Below, one piece after another: positions 6,597 through 14,309 of a stretch of 14,449 nucleotides of DNA; position 1 is the first letter of the stretch; the number at the start of each line of letters is the position of its first letter. Location of the stretch: positions 1 to 14,449 of the forward strand of contig JABFSB010000046.1 of NCBI GenBank assembly GCA_013140875.1. Direction: 5' to 3'. Origin of the DNA: Acidobacteriota bacterium. GTDB taxonomy: Bacteria > Acidobacteriota > Blastocatellia > Pyrinomonadales > Pyrinomonadaceae. The notes below the pieces were generated by a model. That model made no database searches. It saw only the letters and a list, made by a program, of their open reading frames with translations, and was not told the DNA's origin. The position numbers were made by a program, and so were the translations under genes.

Positions 6597-8153
6597 ATGA
6601 AAAATCGAGGTTCTATGCGTCGACAAGCGATCGCGATCACGCTCTTATCATTTTTGACCGTTGGTATTTTCGGCCAGTACAGCGAAAAATATCGGCCGCA
6701 AATTCACTTCTCGCCGCCCGCGAACTGGATGAACGACCCGAACGGGATGGTTTATCACAACTGCGAGTACCATCTGTTCTACCAATATTATCCGAACGAC
6801 ACGGTCTGGGGCCCGATGCATTGGGGGCACGCAGTCAGCCGCGATCTGGTCCGCTGGAAGAACCTGCCCATCGCGCTTGAGCCGGACAAACTGGGCTATA
6901 TTTTTTCGGGCAGTGCGGTTGCGGACAAAAATAATTCGGCCGGATTCAAAAACTCGTCGAACACGCCGCTGATCGCAATGTTCACGTATCACGATCCCGA
7001 AGGCGACAAAGCCGGCCGCACCGATTATCAATATCAGGCGATCGCCGTCAGCCGCGACGACGGCCGCACGTGGTCAAAATTCGACAAAAATCCGGTCATC
7101 CCAAATCCCGAAAAACTCCGCGATTTTCGCGATCCTAAAGTTTTCTGGCATGAGCCGGCAAAGCGCTGGATCGTCTCGCTGGCGGTCGGCGATCACATAA
7201 GGTTTTATGAATCGGCGGATATGAAAACCTGGACGCTTGCCGGAAGATTCGGTGGCGAGGGCGTCGGCGCCCAGACCGGCGTTTGGGAATGTCCCGACCT
7301 GTTTCCGCTGAAAGTCGAGGGCACGAACGAAACAAAATGGGTGCTGCTGGTCAGCATAAATCCGGGTGCGCCGATGGGCGGTTCGGCGACGCAGTATTTT
7401 GTCGGCAGCTTTGACGGCAAAACTTTTCGCAGCGACGATCCGCCCGATCGCATCCGCTGGCTCGATCACGGCCGCGACAATTATGCCGGCGTGACGTGGG
7501 GAAACGTTCCTAACGGCCGCCGTATTTTCCTGGGCTGGATGAGCAATTGGGAATACGCGCAAAAAGTGCCGACCGCTCCATGGAGAAGCGCGATGACGCT
7601 GCCGCGCGACCTCGGCCTTAGGAAAACTTCGGAAGGCATCGGCATCGTTCAAAAATTCTCGCCTGAAACCGCCGCGTTGCGTTCGGCTGAGTTTTTCAAT
7701 CTCAAAAACAAAAACGCCGACAGTAAACTTCCACTCGGCAAAGCCGGTGAACCGATGGCCGAGATCACCGTCGAGATCGATCTCACGAAGTCTTCAGCGG
7801 GCGAATTCGGCATCGAGGCTGCAAATGCGAAAGGCGAAAAGATGGTCGTCGGTTTCGAGGCGGCGGGGAAAAGATTTTTCACCGACCGGATAAGTGCGGG
7901 GGACTCAAGCTTTTCAAAGGATTTCATCAAAGGCCGTCATTATGCTCCGCGCATAAACACCGACTCGACCGTAAAGCTGCACGTGATTTTCGACGCAGCG
8001 TCGGTCGAGTTGATAGCAGACGACGGAACGGTCGCGATGACCGACACTTTCTTTCCATCAGAAACTTTGAACGATTTTTCCCTCGTTGCAGCCGCGGGAA
8101 ATGCCCGAATAGTTAAGGCACGCGGCTGGCCGCTTCGGTCGATCTGGAAGTAG
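6597..8153 (+). CDS. Secreted GH32 beta-fructosidase (levanase/inulinase/invertase type)
   Basis: Hydrolyses terminal beta-D-fructosyl links in fructans such as levan or inulin, or in sucrose. The 518-aa product shows the GH32 five-bladed propeller with all three catalytic motifs: NWMNDPNG with nucleophile Asp47, FRDPKVFW with Asp179 as transition-state stabiliser, and WECPDLF with acid/base Glu231. GWMSNWEYAQKVPTAPWR at about 313-330 is also family-typical. Residues from about 345 form the C-terminal beta-sandwich. A signal peptide is visible (MRRQAIAITLLSFLTVGIFG). The first ATG at 6597 has no ribosome site; the ATG at 6615 has GAGG 4 bases upstream and gives a cleaner signal peptide, so it may be the true start. 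Likely supplies fructose to the fructokinase at 9508. Substrate among fructans cannot be told from motifs. Confidence 0.93.
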   Translation: MKNRGSMRRQAIAITLLSFLTVGIFGQYSEKYRPQIHFSPPANWMNDPNGMVYHNCEYHLFYQYYPNDTVWGPMHWGHAVSRDLVRWKNLPIALEPDKLGYIFSGSAVADKNNSAGFKNSSNTPLIAMFTYHDPEGDKAGRTDYQYQAIAVSRDDGRTWSKFDKNPVIPNPEKLRDFRDPKVFWHEPAKRWIVSLAVGDHIRFYESADMKTWTLAGRFGGEGVGAQTGVWECPDLFPLKVEGTNETKWVLLVSINPGAPMGGSATQYFVGSFDGKTFRSDDPPDRIRWLDHGRDNYAGVTWGNVPNGRRIFLGWMSNWEYAQKVPTAPWRSAMTLPRDLGLRKTSEGIGIVQKFSPETAALRSAEFFNLKNKNADSKLPLGKAGEPMAEITVEIDLTKSSAGEFGIEAANAKGEKMVVGFEAAGKRFFTDRISAGDSSFSKDFIKGRHYAPRINTDSTVKLHVIFDAASVELIADDGTVAMTDTFFPSETLNDFSLVAAAGNARIVKARGWPLRSIWK

Positions 8154-8329
8154 TCCGAAATCGACCCTTCGCAGCGTCCCAGGTTGAGTCAATTTTGAAG
8201 TTCCTCTTCTTTCTTCTTCTCCTCTTCCTTCCTCCTATTCCTCCCCGTCCGTGGTTAAAAAACTGACCACGGAAGGGGAAGAATAAGAGGAATAAGAAAA
8301 TTGCCGACCGCTCAAATCAGAACGCGAAT
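8154..8329. other. Intergenic gap between convergent GH32 and sugar-binding genes
   Basis: This 176-base stretch separates two convergent stop codons. Apart from the hairpin repeat at 8225-8296, it holds a pyrimidine-rich run at 8201-8246 and nothing that looks coding. The hairpin may act as a transcription barrier for both genes. Confidence 0.6.
8225..8296. repeat. Intergenic hairpin repeat, copy A
   Basis: A long imperfect hairpin. TCCGTGGT (8248-8255) pairs with ACCACGGA (8266-8273) around a 10-base loop TAAAAAACTG. CCCC/GGGG and mostly matched pyrimidine/purine arms continue outward to about 8225 and 8296, with a few mismatches. The GTGGTTAAA loop edge and the GAATAAGAGGAATAAGAA right arm resemble copy B at 9409-9489. 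Confidence 0.75.
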
Positions 8330-9394
8330 TTAATTCCTGGGCGGTCTTTTGTCCGGCGGCACGTTTGCGAAAATGCGGTCGTATTCTTCGTAGCCGTCGC
8401 GAACTATGTCCATCAGGTTCGATTGCTCGATCACCTTCGGCTCGATGAAAACGAAAGGTATTTCTTTATTGACGGCCTTCATCGTCTGCGTCGTCTCGAC
8501 CTTTTCGCCCTTCGCCAATTTGACCGCGGATTCGACCGCGGCATAGGCAAGCGGTTTGAGCGGCTTGTAAACCGTCATCGACTGTTCGCCTTGTGCGATC
8601 CGCTGCAACCCGTCGATCTGAGCATCCATTCCCGTGACGATAACTTTCCCGATCAGCCCCTGGGATTTCAAAGCCTGTACGGCACCGCCCGCCGTTCCGT
8701 CGTTTGAGCAAACTATTGCGGCTATATCGTTTTTATTGTTCGTCAGCGCGTTCTCGACAATCTTCAACGCCGCCTCCGGCGACCACTCGACCGCATGCTG
8801 ATCGGCAACGATCTTAATTGCACCGCTGTCCACCGCCGGTTTCAAAACTTTGCCCTGCTCTTCCTTCATGATCAACGCATTGTTGTCGGTCGGTGCTCCG
8901 TAGACGAGAATATAATTGCCGCTCGGTTTGGCCTTTAACGCATATTCGGCCTGCATCCGCCCGGCGGTTGAATGCAGGTGCGACACAAACAGATCGAGCG
9001 CGTCGCTCTGGATCATCCGGTCGTAACTCACCACAAACACGCCTTGTTTCTTAGCCTTTTCAACCGCCGTCGCCGCGATCAGACTGTTGTGCGGCGCGAT
9101 TATCAGTACGTCTATCCCGCGGCTCAATAAAGTCTCGACCTGCTGTATCTGCTTCTCGTCGTTGCTGTCCGCGACCGTTGTTATAACTTCGGCCCCGAGT
9201 TCGGCCGCCCGTTTCTCGATCAGCTCTTTGTCTTTTGTCCAGTGTTCCTTTAACGTGTCCATTGAAAATCCGATCAGGATCTTCTTGTTCGGATCGCCGG
9301 CCTTTTTTTCAGGAGCGGCCGTATTGTTCGCACCTCCGCACCCGAGCATAAAGAGTAGAGTTGAAATCGTTGCCGAAAGAATGAGTCTTTTCAT
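8330..9394 (-). CDS. XylF-like periplasmic sugar-binding lipoprotein of an ABC transporter
   Basis: Captures a monosaccharide for an ABC importer. From the ATG at 9394 the product is 354 aa. A signal ending in LLFMLGC gives a lipid-anchored Cys19. The mature part follows the XylF/RbsB fold and aligns well with remembered E. coli XylF: GFSMDTLKEHWTKD near the start, IDVLIIAPHN, VSYDRM, APTDNNA, VLKPAVDSGAIKIV, SNDGTAGGA, GMDAQIDGLQRIA and TVYKPLKPLA. The YDR, DNN, ND, MDA and YK blocks are where XylF contacts sugar. The frame could open at 9433, but that adds 13 residues derived from the hairpin repeat and loses the signal shape. No permease or ATPase gene is in the window. Xylose is suggested by family, fructose by neighbours; neither is proven. 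Confidence 0.88.
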   Translation of the reverse strand: MKRLILSATISTLLFMLGCGGANNTAAPEKKAGDPNKKILIGFSMDTLKEHWTKDKELIEKRAAELGAEVITTVADSNDEKQIQQVETLLSRGIDVLIIAPHNSLIAATAVEKAKKQGVFVVSYDRMIQSDALDLFVSHLHSTAGRMQAEYALKAKPSGNYILVYGAPTDNNALIMKEEQGKVLKPAVDSGAIKIVADQHAVEWSPEAALKIVENALTNNKNDIAAIVCSNDGTAGGAVQALKSQGLIGKVIVTGMDAQIDGLQRIAQGEQSMTVYKPLKPLAYAAVESAVKLAKGEKVETTQTMKAVNKEIPFVFIEPKVIEQSNLMDIVRDGYEEYDRIFANVPPDKRPPRN

Positions 9395-9408
9395 AAGAAT
9401 CCGTTGTG

Positions 9409-9489
9409 TTTTCTTCTGATTCATCTTTTTCATCTTCTTCGGTGGTTAAAGATGCTTCTTTCCCTGGAATAAGATGAATAAGAAGAAAA
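9409..9489. repeat. Intergenic hairpin repeat, copy B
   Basis: Arms at 9409-9431 and 9467-9489 pair at 21 of 23 positions. The enclosed segment contains CGGTGGTTAAAGATG, similar to the loop side of copy A, and the right arm GAATAAGATGAATAAGAAG is nearly the same as copy A's. The element fills most of the 113-base gap between the divergent sugar-binding gene and fructokinase gene, so their promoters or leaders must overlap it. Confidence 0.75.
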
Positions 9490-9507
9490 GAGATACGATC
9501 AGGAAGC

Positions 9508-10419
9508 TTGACTGAAACCATACACCACAAAACAGACAGTCGCCAATTCACGATCGTCGGTATCGGCGAGGTGCTGTGGGACGTGCTGCCCACGGGAAAG
9601 ATGCCCGGCGGAGCTCCGGCAAATTTTGCGTACATTTCAAAAAAACTCGGCGACGCCACCGTCATCGCAAGCCGCGTCGGCAGCGATCCCGACGGCGATG
9701 AATTGATCACGGAACTTGCAAAATGCGGTGCCGCAAGCGGGAAAATACAGATCGATCCTGACTATCCAACCGGCCGCGTCGAGGTCGAGCTAAATAAAGG
9801 GATTCCGTCTTACGACATAAAACAAAACGTCGCGTGGGACAATCTGCAACTTACGGAAGATTGGCTTGATCTTGCTCAAAACTGCGACGCAATCTGCTTC
9901 GGAACACTTGCGCAGCGAGATTTAAGATCACGCGAAACGACCCGTAAAATGCTCGACAGCGTCTCACCGACTTGCCTGAAAATATTCGACGTAAACCTGC
10001 GGCTCGATTATTTTTCTTTTGAGCTTTTGAACGACTCGCTCGATCTTGCAAACGTCCTAAAGCTCAACCGCGAGGAACTTATACTGATCGCCGAAATGTT
10101 CGGGATCGATGGCAAAGACGAGGTTTCAAAACTCATCGGGTTAAAAAATAAATTCGAAATCGAAACCGCCTGCGTAACGCTCGGTGGTGAAGGAAGCATT
10201 CTCGTTTCCGTCGAAAACGTGGCGATTTCATCCGGCATTAAGATCAACGCGATCGACACCATCGGAGCAGGCGACGCGTTTACCGCAGCACTGACCCACG
10301 GCCTTTTGCGTAAGTGGGACATCGAAGATACCAACAAATTCGCGAACCGCGTCGGCGGTTTCGTAGCTTCCCGCAAAGGCGCTATGCCAAAGATCGATCT
10401 TGCGCTTTTGCCGGTCTAG
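9508..10419 (+). CDS. PfkB-family fructokinase
   Basis: Phosphorylates fructose to fructose 6-phosphate with ATP. The 303-aa product has the fructokinase start GIGEVLWDVLPTGKMPGGAPANFA at about 18-41, with the GGAPAN sugar-binding turn at 34-39. VGSDPDGDEL and the C-terminal signature DTIGAGDAFTAAL follow, with catalytic base Asp256. The GEVLWD and GGAPANFA blocks favour fructokinase over ribokinase or 2-keto-3-deoxygluconate kinase, though substrate cannot be fixed from this alone. The start is a TTG at 9508, because an in-frame stop at 9475 leaves no ATG; an AGGA lies only 3 bases upstream. The 3' end overlaps the convergent M20 gene by 38 bases. Fits the secreted GH32 enzyme as the intracellular step for released fructose. 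Confidence 0.88.
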   Translation: MTETIHHKTDSRQFTIVGIGEVLWDVLPTGKMPGGAPANFAYISKKLGDATVIASRVGSDPDGDELITELAKCGAASGKIQIDPDYPTGRVEVELNKGIPSYDIKQNVAWDNLQLTEDWLDLAQNCDAICFGTLAQRDLRSRETTRKMLDSVSPTCLKIFDVNLRLDYFSFELLNDSLDLANVLKLNREELILIAEMFGIDGKDEVSKLIGLKNKFEIETACVTLGGEGSILVSVENVAISSGIKINAIDTIGAGDAFTAALTHGLLRKWDIEDTNKFANRVGGFVASRKGAMPKIDLALLPV

Positions 10420-11422
10420 CGAGCAGTTGCTTGGCCAGTTCGACGTAAAGCTCAACCGCCGTCTCAAGGTCCTTCTTCAATACAAACTCGTCCTTCGTAT
10501 GAGCGACGAGTATCGATCCCGGCCCGAGCAGAAGCGGCGTGCCCCAGTTCGGCATGTGCGGAATGTCAGTGGTAAACCGCACGACCTTTTGTTTGAAGCC
10601 GTCGACCTCAAGCATCCGCACGGGTTCGCTGAAAGAGAGTATTTCAATCTCAGCCCGGTCGCCGACGATTTCACGTAAGGCTTTTTCAACCGGTTTACGT
10701 TTTGTCGTCAAACGAATAGCGAGCCCTGCCTCAGCTTTCGGTGGGATGATGTTGAGTGCAAGCCCGCCGCCGATCGTGCCGATATTCACGGTCGTCTCGC
10801 CGAAAAATTCATCGTTCGGAAATTCTGCGTTGCGAATGTCGTCCAGGATATCGATCAGCTTCTCTATCGCCGACTCACCCTCTTCCGGATACGCCGAATG
10901 CGCCGCCTTTCCGCTGGTTCTGATAATTAGTCTGAACGTTCCCTTCGACCCGATGGCAACATCGTTATCCGTCGGCTCGCCATTGATCATGTACTCACAC
11001 TTCGCCGCCAGCGGGTGATTGTTCACGACCTTCGCCCCGGTCGAAGCCCGCTCTTCCTCAACCGTGTAAAGCAACCCGATGTCCTTATAGCTCGGATCTA
11101 CGTAGTTCTTTAATATGTTGGCGGCACATATTTGAGCTGCGATTATACCCTTCGCATCACAAGCCCCGCGGCCATTGATCTTCTCGTCATCCTCCGTCGG
11201 CGGAATAAAAGGAGGAACCGTATCCATATGCGTAGAAAACCAAACCCGTGGCGTGTCGTTCAGCGTCGCGATCACGTTGTTCTGATTGTCGGAAACCGCC
11301 TGCAGCTCAACCGTCCATCCAAGTGACTCCAAGTAATCCCGCAGCCAAAACCCGACCGCCTCTTCTTCGCCGGAGGTGGACGGGACAGACATCAGCGCGG
11401 TAGTAAGTTCAAAAACATTCAT
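10382..11422 (-). CDS. M20-family metallohydrolase (ArgE/DapE/LysK type)
   Basis: A di-zinc amidohydrolase that removes an acyl group from an amino acid or dipeptide-like substrate. The 346-aa product has the M20 ligand set: FSTHMDTVP with His and Asp at about 65 and 67, GRGACDAKG with the bridging Asp at about 89, LYTVEEE with catalytic and metal Glu at about 122-123, INGEPTD at about 147, GKAAHSAYPEEGESAI with the dimer-domain His, and a late His in LVAHTKDEF. I chose the ATG at 11422 because it overlaps the upstream stop as ATGA, a translational-coupling arrangement; a TTG at 11452 would add 10 residues. It could be DapE, the succinyl-diaminopimelate desuccinylase needed with the nearby dapD. 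ArgE, LysK or a peptidase role cannot be excluded. Confidence 0.85.
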   Translation of the reverse strand: MNVFELTTALMSVPSTSGEEEAVGFWLRDYLESLGWTVELQAVSDNQNNVIATLNDTPRVWFSTHMDTVPPFIPPTEDDEKINGRGACDAKGIIAAQICAANILKNYVDPSYKDIGLLYTVEEERASTGAKVVNNHPLAAKCEYMINGEPTDNDVAIGSKGTFRLIIRTSGKAAHSAYPEEGESAIEKLIDILDDIRNAEFPNDEFFGETTVNIGTIGGGLALNIIPPKAEAGLAIRLTTKRKPVEKALREIVGDRAEIEILSFSEPVRMLEVDGFKQKVVRFTTDIPHMPNWGTPLLLGPGSILVAHTKDEFVLKKDLETAVELYVELAKQLLARPAKAQDRSLA

Positions 11423-12243
11423 CGTTTTGAGAGTCGCTGTTCGGCGAGCCAACTGAAAAGCTCTGGCTCATTAAATCCTAAGGGCTCGTGCCCCGCATTA
11501 GGGATCTCGGAATATCTTACATTAGTCGAACCCGCGGCTTTCAAGCCTTCGGCAATTCGGCGCGAGTTGTCCGGCGCGACGACCCTGTCGGCACTTCCGT
11601 GAAAGATCCAAATCGGAATATTTCCGAGACGTTCGGCGAATGCTTTGTACGGCTCTTTGGACCGTGCAAGTTCTGCAACCATCGGAGCTACACTCTTCAT
11701 CTCCGCCAACCGAGGCAGAACCCGTCCGGACATCGGCACAATTGCGGCAAACCTTTCCGGAAACATTGCTGCCGTGCTCCAGACACCAAATCCTCCGAGC
11801 GAAAAACCTGCGACGTAGAGCCTGTCGCTATCCCCGTGAAACTCCGTGACCACGTCGTCCATCGCTTTGACGGCATGATTGATCATTTGCTCATCCCAAA
11901 ACCGATCAGCCGGGCACTGCGGAACAACGACTATGAAATTGATTCTTTCGCGGTTTCGCTGGATCACATCTGCGAGCCCATTGAGCTGACTTTCATTATC
12001 GTCGCCGCGATTTCCGGCTCCGTGTAGGTACAGCATCACGGGTGATCGTTCTCCCGGTTTCAGGTCAGGAGTGATATACACGCGGTATCGAAATTTCTTT
12101 CCATCGAGCTCGCCTTCGCGGGATACGAATGTGGACTGAGGATACCTCTGCTGAACAACGGGACCTCCGCTTCTGCACGCCTCTAACCCTAACGTCATGA
12201 CAAGAGCCAGAAGGAGAAATAGGAGTGCATCACGAGATGTCAT
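11419..12243 (-). CDS. Alpha/beta-hydrolase lipoprotein (esterase/peptidase, polyhydroxybutyrate-depolymerase-like)
   Basis: The 274-aa product begins with a hydrophobic signal ending in LEAC, so Cys23 is the probable lipidated residue and the enzyme is in the periplasm or at the outer membrane. The hydrolase fold has an oxyanion-type LYLHGAGNRGD at about 72-81, the nucleophile elbow GFSLGG with Ser148, Asp219 in HGSADRVV and His252 in NAGHEP, which is a full catalytic triad. It resembles predicted peptidases/esterases of the prolyl-oligopeptidase or CE1-like group; the substrate is unknown. The ATG at 12243 lies inside the PIN gene's last codons (14-base overlap) and lacks a separate ribosome site. 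Its stop overlaps the M20 start as ATGA. The overlaps suggest coupled translation along the whole run. Confidence 0.85.
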   Translation of the reverse strand: MTSRDALLFLLLALVMTLGLEACRSGGPVVQQRYPQSTFVSREGELDGKKFRYRVYITPDLKPGERSPVMLYLHGAGNRGDDNESQLNGLADVIQRNRERINFIVVVPQCPADRFWDEQMINHAVKAMDDVVTEFHGDSDRLYVAGFSLGGFGVWSTAAMFPERFAAIVPMSGRVLPRLAEMKSVAPMVAELARSKEPYKAFAERLGNIPIWIFHGSADRVVAPDNSRRIAEGLKAAGSTNVRYSEIPNAGHEPLGFNEPELFSWLAEQRLSKR

Positions 12244-12658
12244 AAACGGTAAAGCCGACGGCCTCAGCAGCCTTTAGGAGGCGGCTATCGGCGGAAACGA
12301 AGTTTCTATTCTTTGGAAGCTCGTTGCAGGAAACAAGTGCGGCGGCAAGCTGAAGACTGTCTAACGCTCTGAGTCCGTGCTGTCGCGGAAAATTGCGGGC
12401 AAGTTCGATACTTCGGCTCGTAGTTTCCACGGGGCTCCAATTCGATTCGGCCTTCGCAAGCTGTTTCCGCGCGACGGCGGAAGCAGAGGCGATCAGCTTG
12501 CTTTCCCGTTCTAATCGAGCAAATGCGGATTCGATCTCGACGGCAGTCTCGTACCAGACATAATGCTCGTCAAAAAGCCGCCACAATCTTCTTGCTGAAT
12601 GTGAACGGCCTTCATTAACGCACAGAGGTACTATCGCGCTTGTGTCCCAGAATGACAT
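12230..12658 (-). CDS. VapC-like PIN-domain ribonuclease toxin
   Basis: The 142-aa product has the PIN acidic set: FWDTSAIV with Asp5, VEIESAFARLE with Glu41/Glu43, GLRALDSLQLAAAL with Asp100, and FVSADSRLL with Asp124. This matches VapC toxins, which are Mg-dependent RNases, often cutting tRNA or rRNA. All four acidic positions are present, so it should be active. The gene starts 8 bases after the VapB-like stop and its end overlaps the hydrolase gene by 14 bases. A solo PIN protein with a non-toxin role is possible but the small partner directly upstream favours a toxin-antitoxin pair. Confidence 0.85.
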   Translation of the reverse strand: MSFWDTSAIVPLCVNEGRSHSARRLWRLFDEHYVWYETAVEIESAFARLERESKLIASASAVARKQLAKAESNWSPVETTSRSIELARNFPRQHGLRALDSLQLAAALVSCNELPKNRNFVSADSRLLKAAEAVGFTVYDIS

Positions 12659-12666
12659 ATTTCAAA

Positions 12667-12906
12667 TCATTCTCTTTCTTTACGGATAGCTTCGTCAATT
12701 ACACTGGACGGGATCATTGGCTGAGCGAACAGTGCATCCCAATCTTCATCATCGAAATCATGAGACTCGTTTGTCCCTTCGGGTTCGAAAGCGCTCAACG
12801 TCTTCTCGATTGAGAGCTTGACCGCTTCAGCGTCGTCATTCACCCCAAGCAACTTTCTAACCCGATTCAAGCTTTCCGCGTCCAAAATTTCAACAGTCAC
12901 TGACAT
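12667..12906 (-). CDS. VapB-like antitoxin, ribbon-helix-helix type
   Basis: A 79-aa product from the ATG at 12906; AGGGG lies about 10 bases upstream. A GTG at 12927 would add seven residues not expected for the family. The N-terminal part MSVTVEILDAESLNRVRKLLGVNDDAEAVKLSIEKTL has one beta-strand and two helices like the short RHH VapB domains. The acidic C-terminal tail (SHDFDDEDWDALFA) and the basic end fit the part that wraps the toxin. It lies 32 bases after lysC and 8 before the PIN gene. Identity is inferred from size, pattern and partner; no family signature is unmistakable. Confidence 0.7.
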   Translation of the reverse strand: MSVTVEILDAESLNRVRKLLGVNDDAEAVKLSIEKTLSAFEPEGTNESHDFDDEDWDALFAQPMIPSSVIDEAIRKERE

Positions 12907-12938
12907 AAAAGTATCGCCCCTGCCCACAGTTTACCACA

Positions 12939-14309
12939 TCAAAAGAAGTCTGTGTGCAGCTTTCTGATAACGTTGGCCGCAACATCTTCTTTCACTACAA
13001 ACGTCAGATTCACGCTCGAAGCTCCGTGCGAAACGAGAGCGATATTCACGTCGTCGATGGTCGAAAAAATCTTCGACGCGAGACCGGTCGAGGCTCGCAG
13101 GCCGTCGCCTACAACGCAAATGACCGCGTAGCCGGGTTCGGATTCGACGTCGCCGAGGCGTGACAGATCAGCCACGATCTTTTCGATCTCGGCGGTGTTG
13201 TCGAGGGTCAGGGCGATTGAAACTTCTGATGTCGAAATGACATCGATAACGGTGCGATACCGTTCGAACACCTGAAAAACGGCGCTCATGAATCCGTAGC
13301 TTCCGAGCATTCGGGCCGATGTGATCCGCAAGATCGTGATGTTCTTTTTGTGGGCGATCGATTTGATCTTGTTCGGCGACTCGCCCGATTCGGCGAGCAC
13401 CATCGTGCCGATCTCGTCGGGTTCGAACGTGTTGCAGACGCGGACCGGAATGCCGTGATCGACGGCGGGCTTGATCGTTTTCGGATGCAAAACTTTCGCT
13501 CCGAAATACGCCAACTCGGCCGCTTCTTCGTAAGAGAGAACCGGAATCGTTCGCGCTTCGCCGCAGATGCGCGGGTCGCAGGTCATCACGCCAGTCACGT
13601 CGGTCCAGATCTGCAGTTCACTAGCGTTCAGCGCGGCCGCGACCAAGGCCGCTGAATAATCAGAACCGCCGCGGCCGAGCGTGGTTGTTTCGCCGGCACG
13701 GTTCGCGGCGATAAACCCGCCCATCACCGGCACTTCGCGCGACGCGATCGCGGGCTGCAGGTCAAGCCGCACCAGGTCTCGCGTTTCTTCCCAGATCGGC
13801 TGTGCCGCCCCAAATTCATCGTCGGTCACGACCAGACGCCGCGAATCCATCTGCCGGGCATTCACGCCCTTCGCCTTCAAAACCTCAGCCAACAATCGGG
13901 ACGAAAGCTGTTCTCCGTAAGAAACTATCGCGTCTTTGAGCATCGAAAGCGGCAGCGACCGGCGCGATGTCCGCATAAGCAGGTCCGAAAGTTCGTCGCG
14001 TGCAAACTGCAGCTCGGCATCGAAGAGATTTGACGAACCCTTAGGAATAAAGTGTTCTGCGACCGAAACGTGTCGTTCAAAATGCGGTTCGAGCGACGCA
14101 ATCGCCTCGGCAAACTCACCCTTCTTCGCCATCTCGAACGCGTTCAGCAAAGCGTCCGTGACCTTCGTCATCGCCGAAACAACAACGACCGGCCGCTTTT
14201 CTATTTGTGCAGAAACGATCCGAAAAACGCGCTCGAACGCGGCCACGTCGCCTACCGACGTGCCGCCGAATTTCATTACAGTTGGAGCTAAATTTTCGGT
14301 CACAATCAA
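12939..14309 (-). CDS. lysC: Aspartokinase, LysC type
   Basis: Phosphorylates aspartate, the first step of the lysine/threonine/methionine branch. The 456-aa product has MKFGGTSVG at 12-20, GRGGSDYSA at 212-220, WTDVTGVMTCDPR at 235-247 and two C-terminal ACT regulatory domains. The first ACT shows ARMLGSYGFMSAVF and STSEVSIALTLD. Positions that bind lysine in E. coli LysC (Met, Ser, Gly-Phe, Ser-Glu-Val) are kept here at 334, 337, 339-340 and 361-363, so lysine feedback inhibition is likely. The frame opens with TTG at 14309; GTG at 14303 is an alternative. No ribosome site is clear for either. It is the promoter-side gene of a run with the VapB/C-like pair, the hydrolase and the M20 gene. 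Upstream DNA holds nested inverted repeats. Confidence 0.95.
   Translation of the reverse strand: MIVTENLAPTVMKFGGTSVGDVAAFERVFRIVSAQIEKRPVVVVSAMTKVTDALLNAFEMAKKGEFAEAIASLEPHFERHVSVAEHFIPKGSSNLFDAELQFARDELSDLLMRTSRRSLPLSMLKDAIVSYGEQLSSRLLAEVLKAKGVNARQMDSRRLVVTDDEFGAAQPIWEETRDLVRLDLQPAIASREVPVMGGFIAANRAGETTTLGRGGSDYSAALVAAALNASELQIWTDVTGVMTCDPRICGEARTIPVLSYEEAAELAYFGAKVLHPKTIKPAVDHGIPVRVCNTFEPDEIGTMVLAESGESPNKIKSIAHKKNITILRITSARMLGSYGFMSAVFQVFERYRTVIDVISTSEVSIALTLDNTAEIEKIVADLSRLGDVESEPGYAVICVVGDGLRASTGLASKIFSTIDDVNIALVSHGASSVNLTFVVKEDVAANVIRKLHTDFF

Noticed and set aside
8201..8300. CRISPR array or tandem repeat in the pyrimidine/purine-rich stretch
   Set aside because: There are no regularly spaced direct repeats with unique spacers; the pattern is an inverted repeat.
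9395..9433. Longer start for the XylF-like gene at 9433
   Set aside because: The extra 13 residues come from the hairpin repeat and give an unusually long basic stretch before the signal; the ATG at 9394 gives a normal lipoprotein signal.
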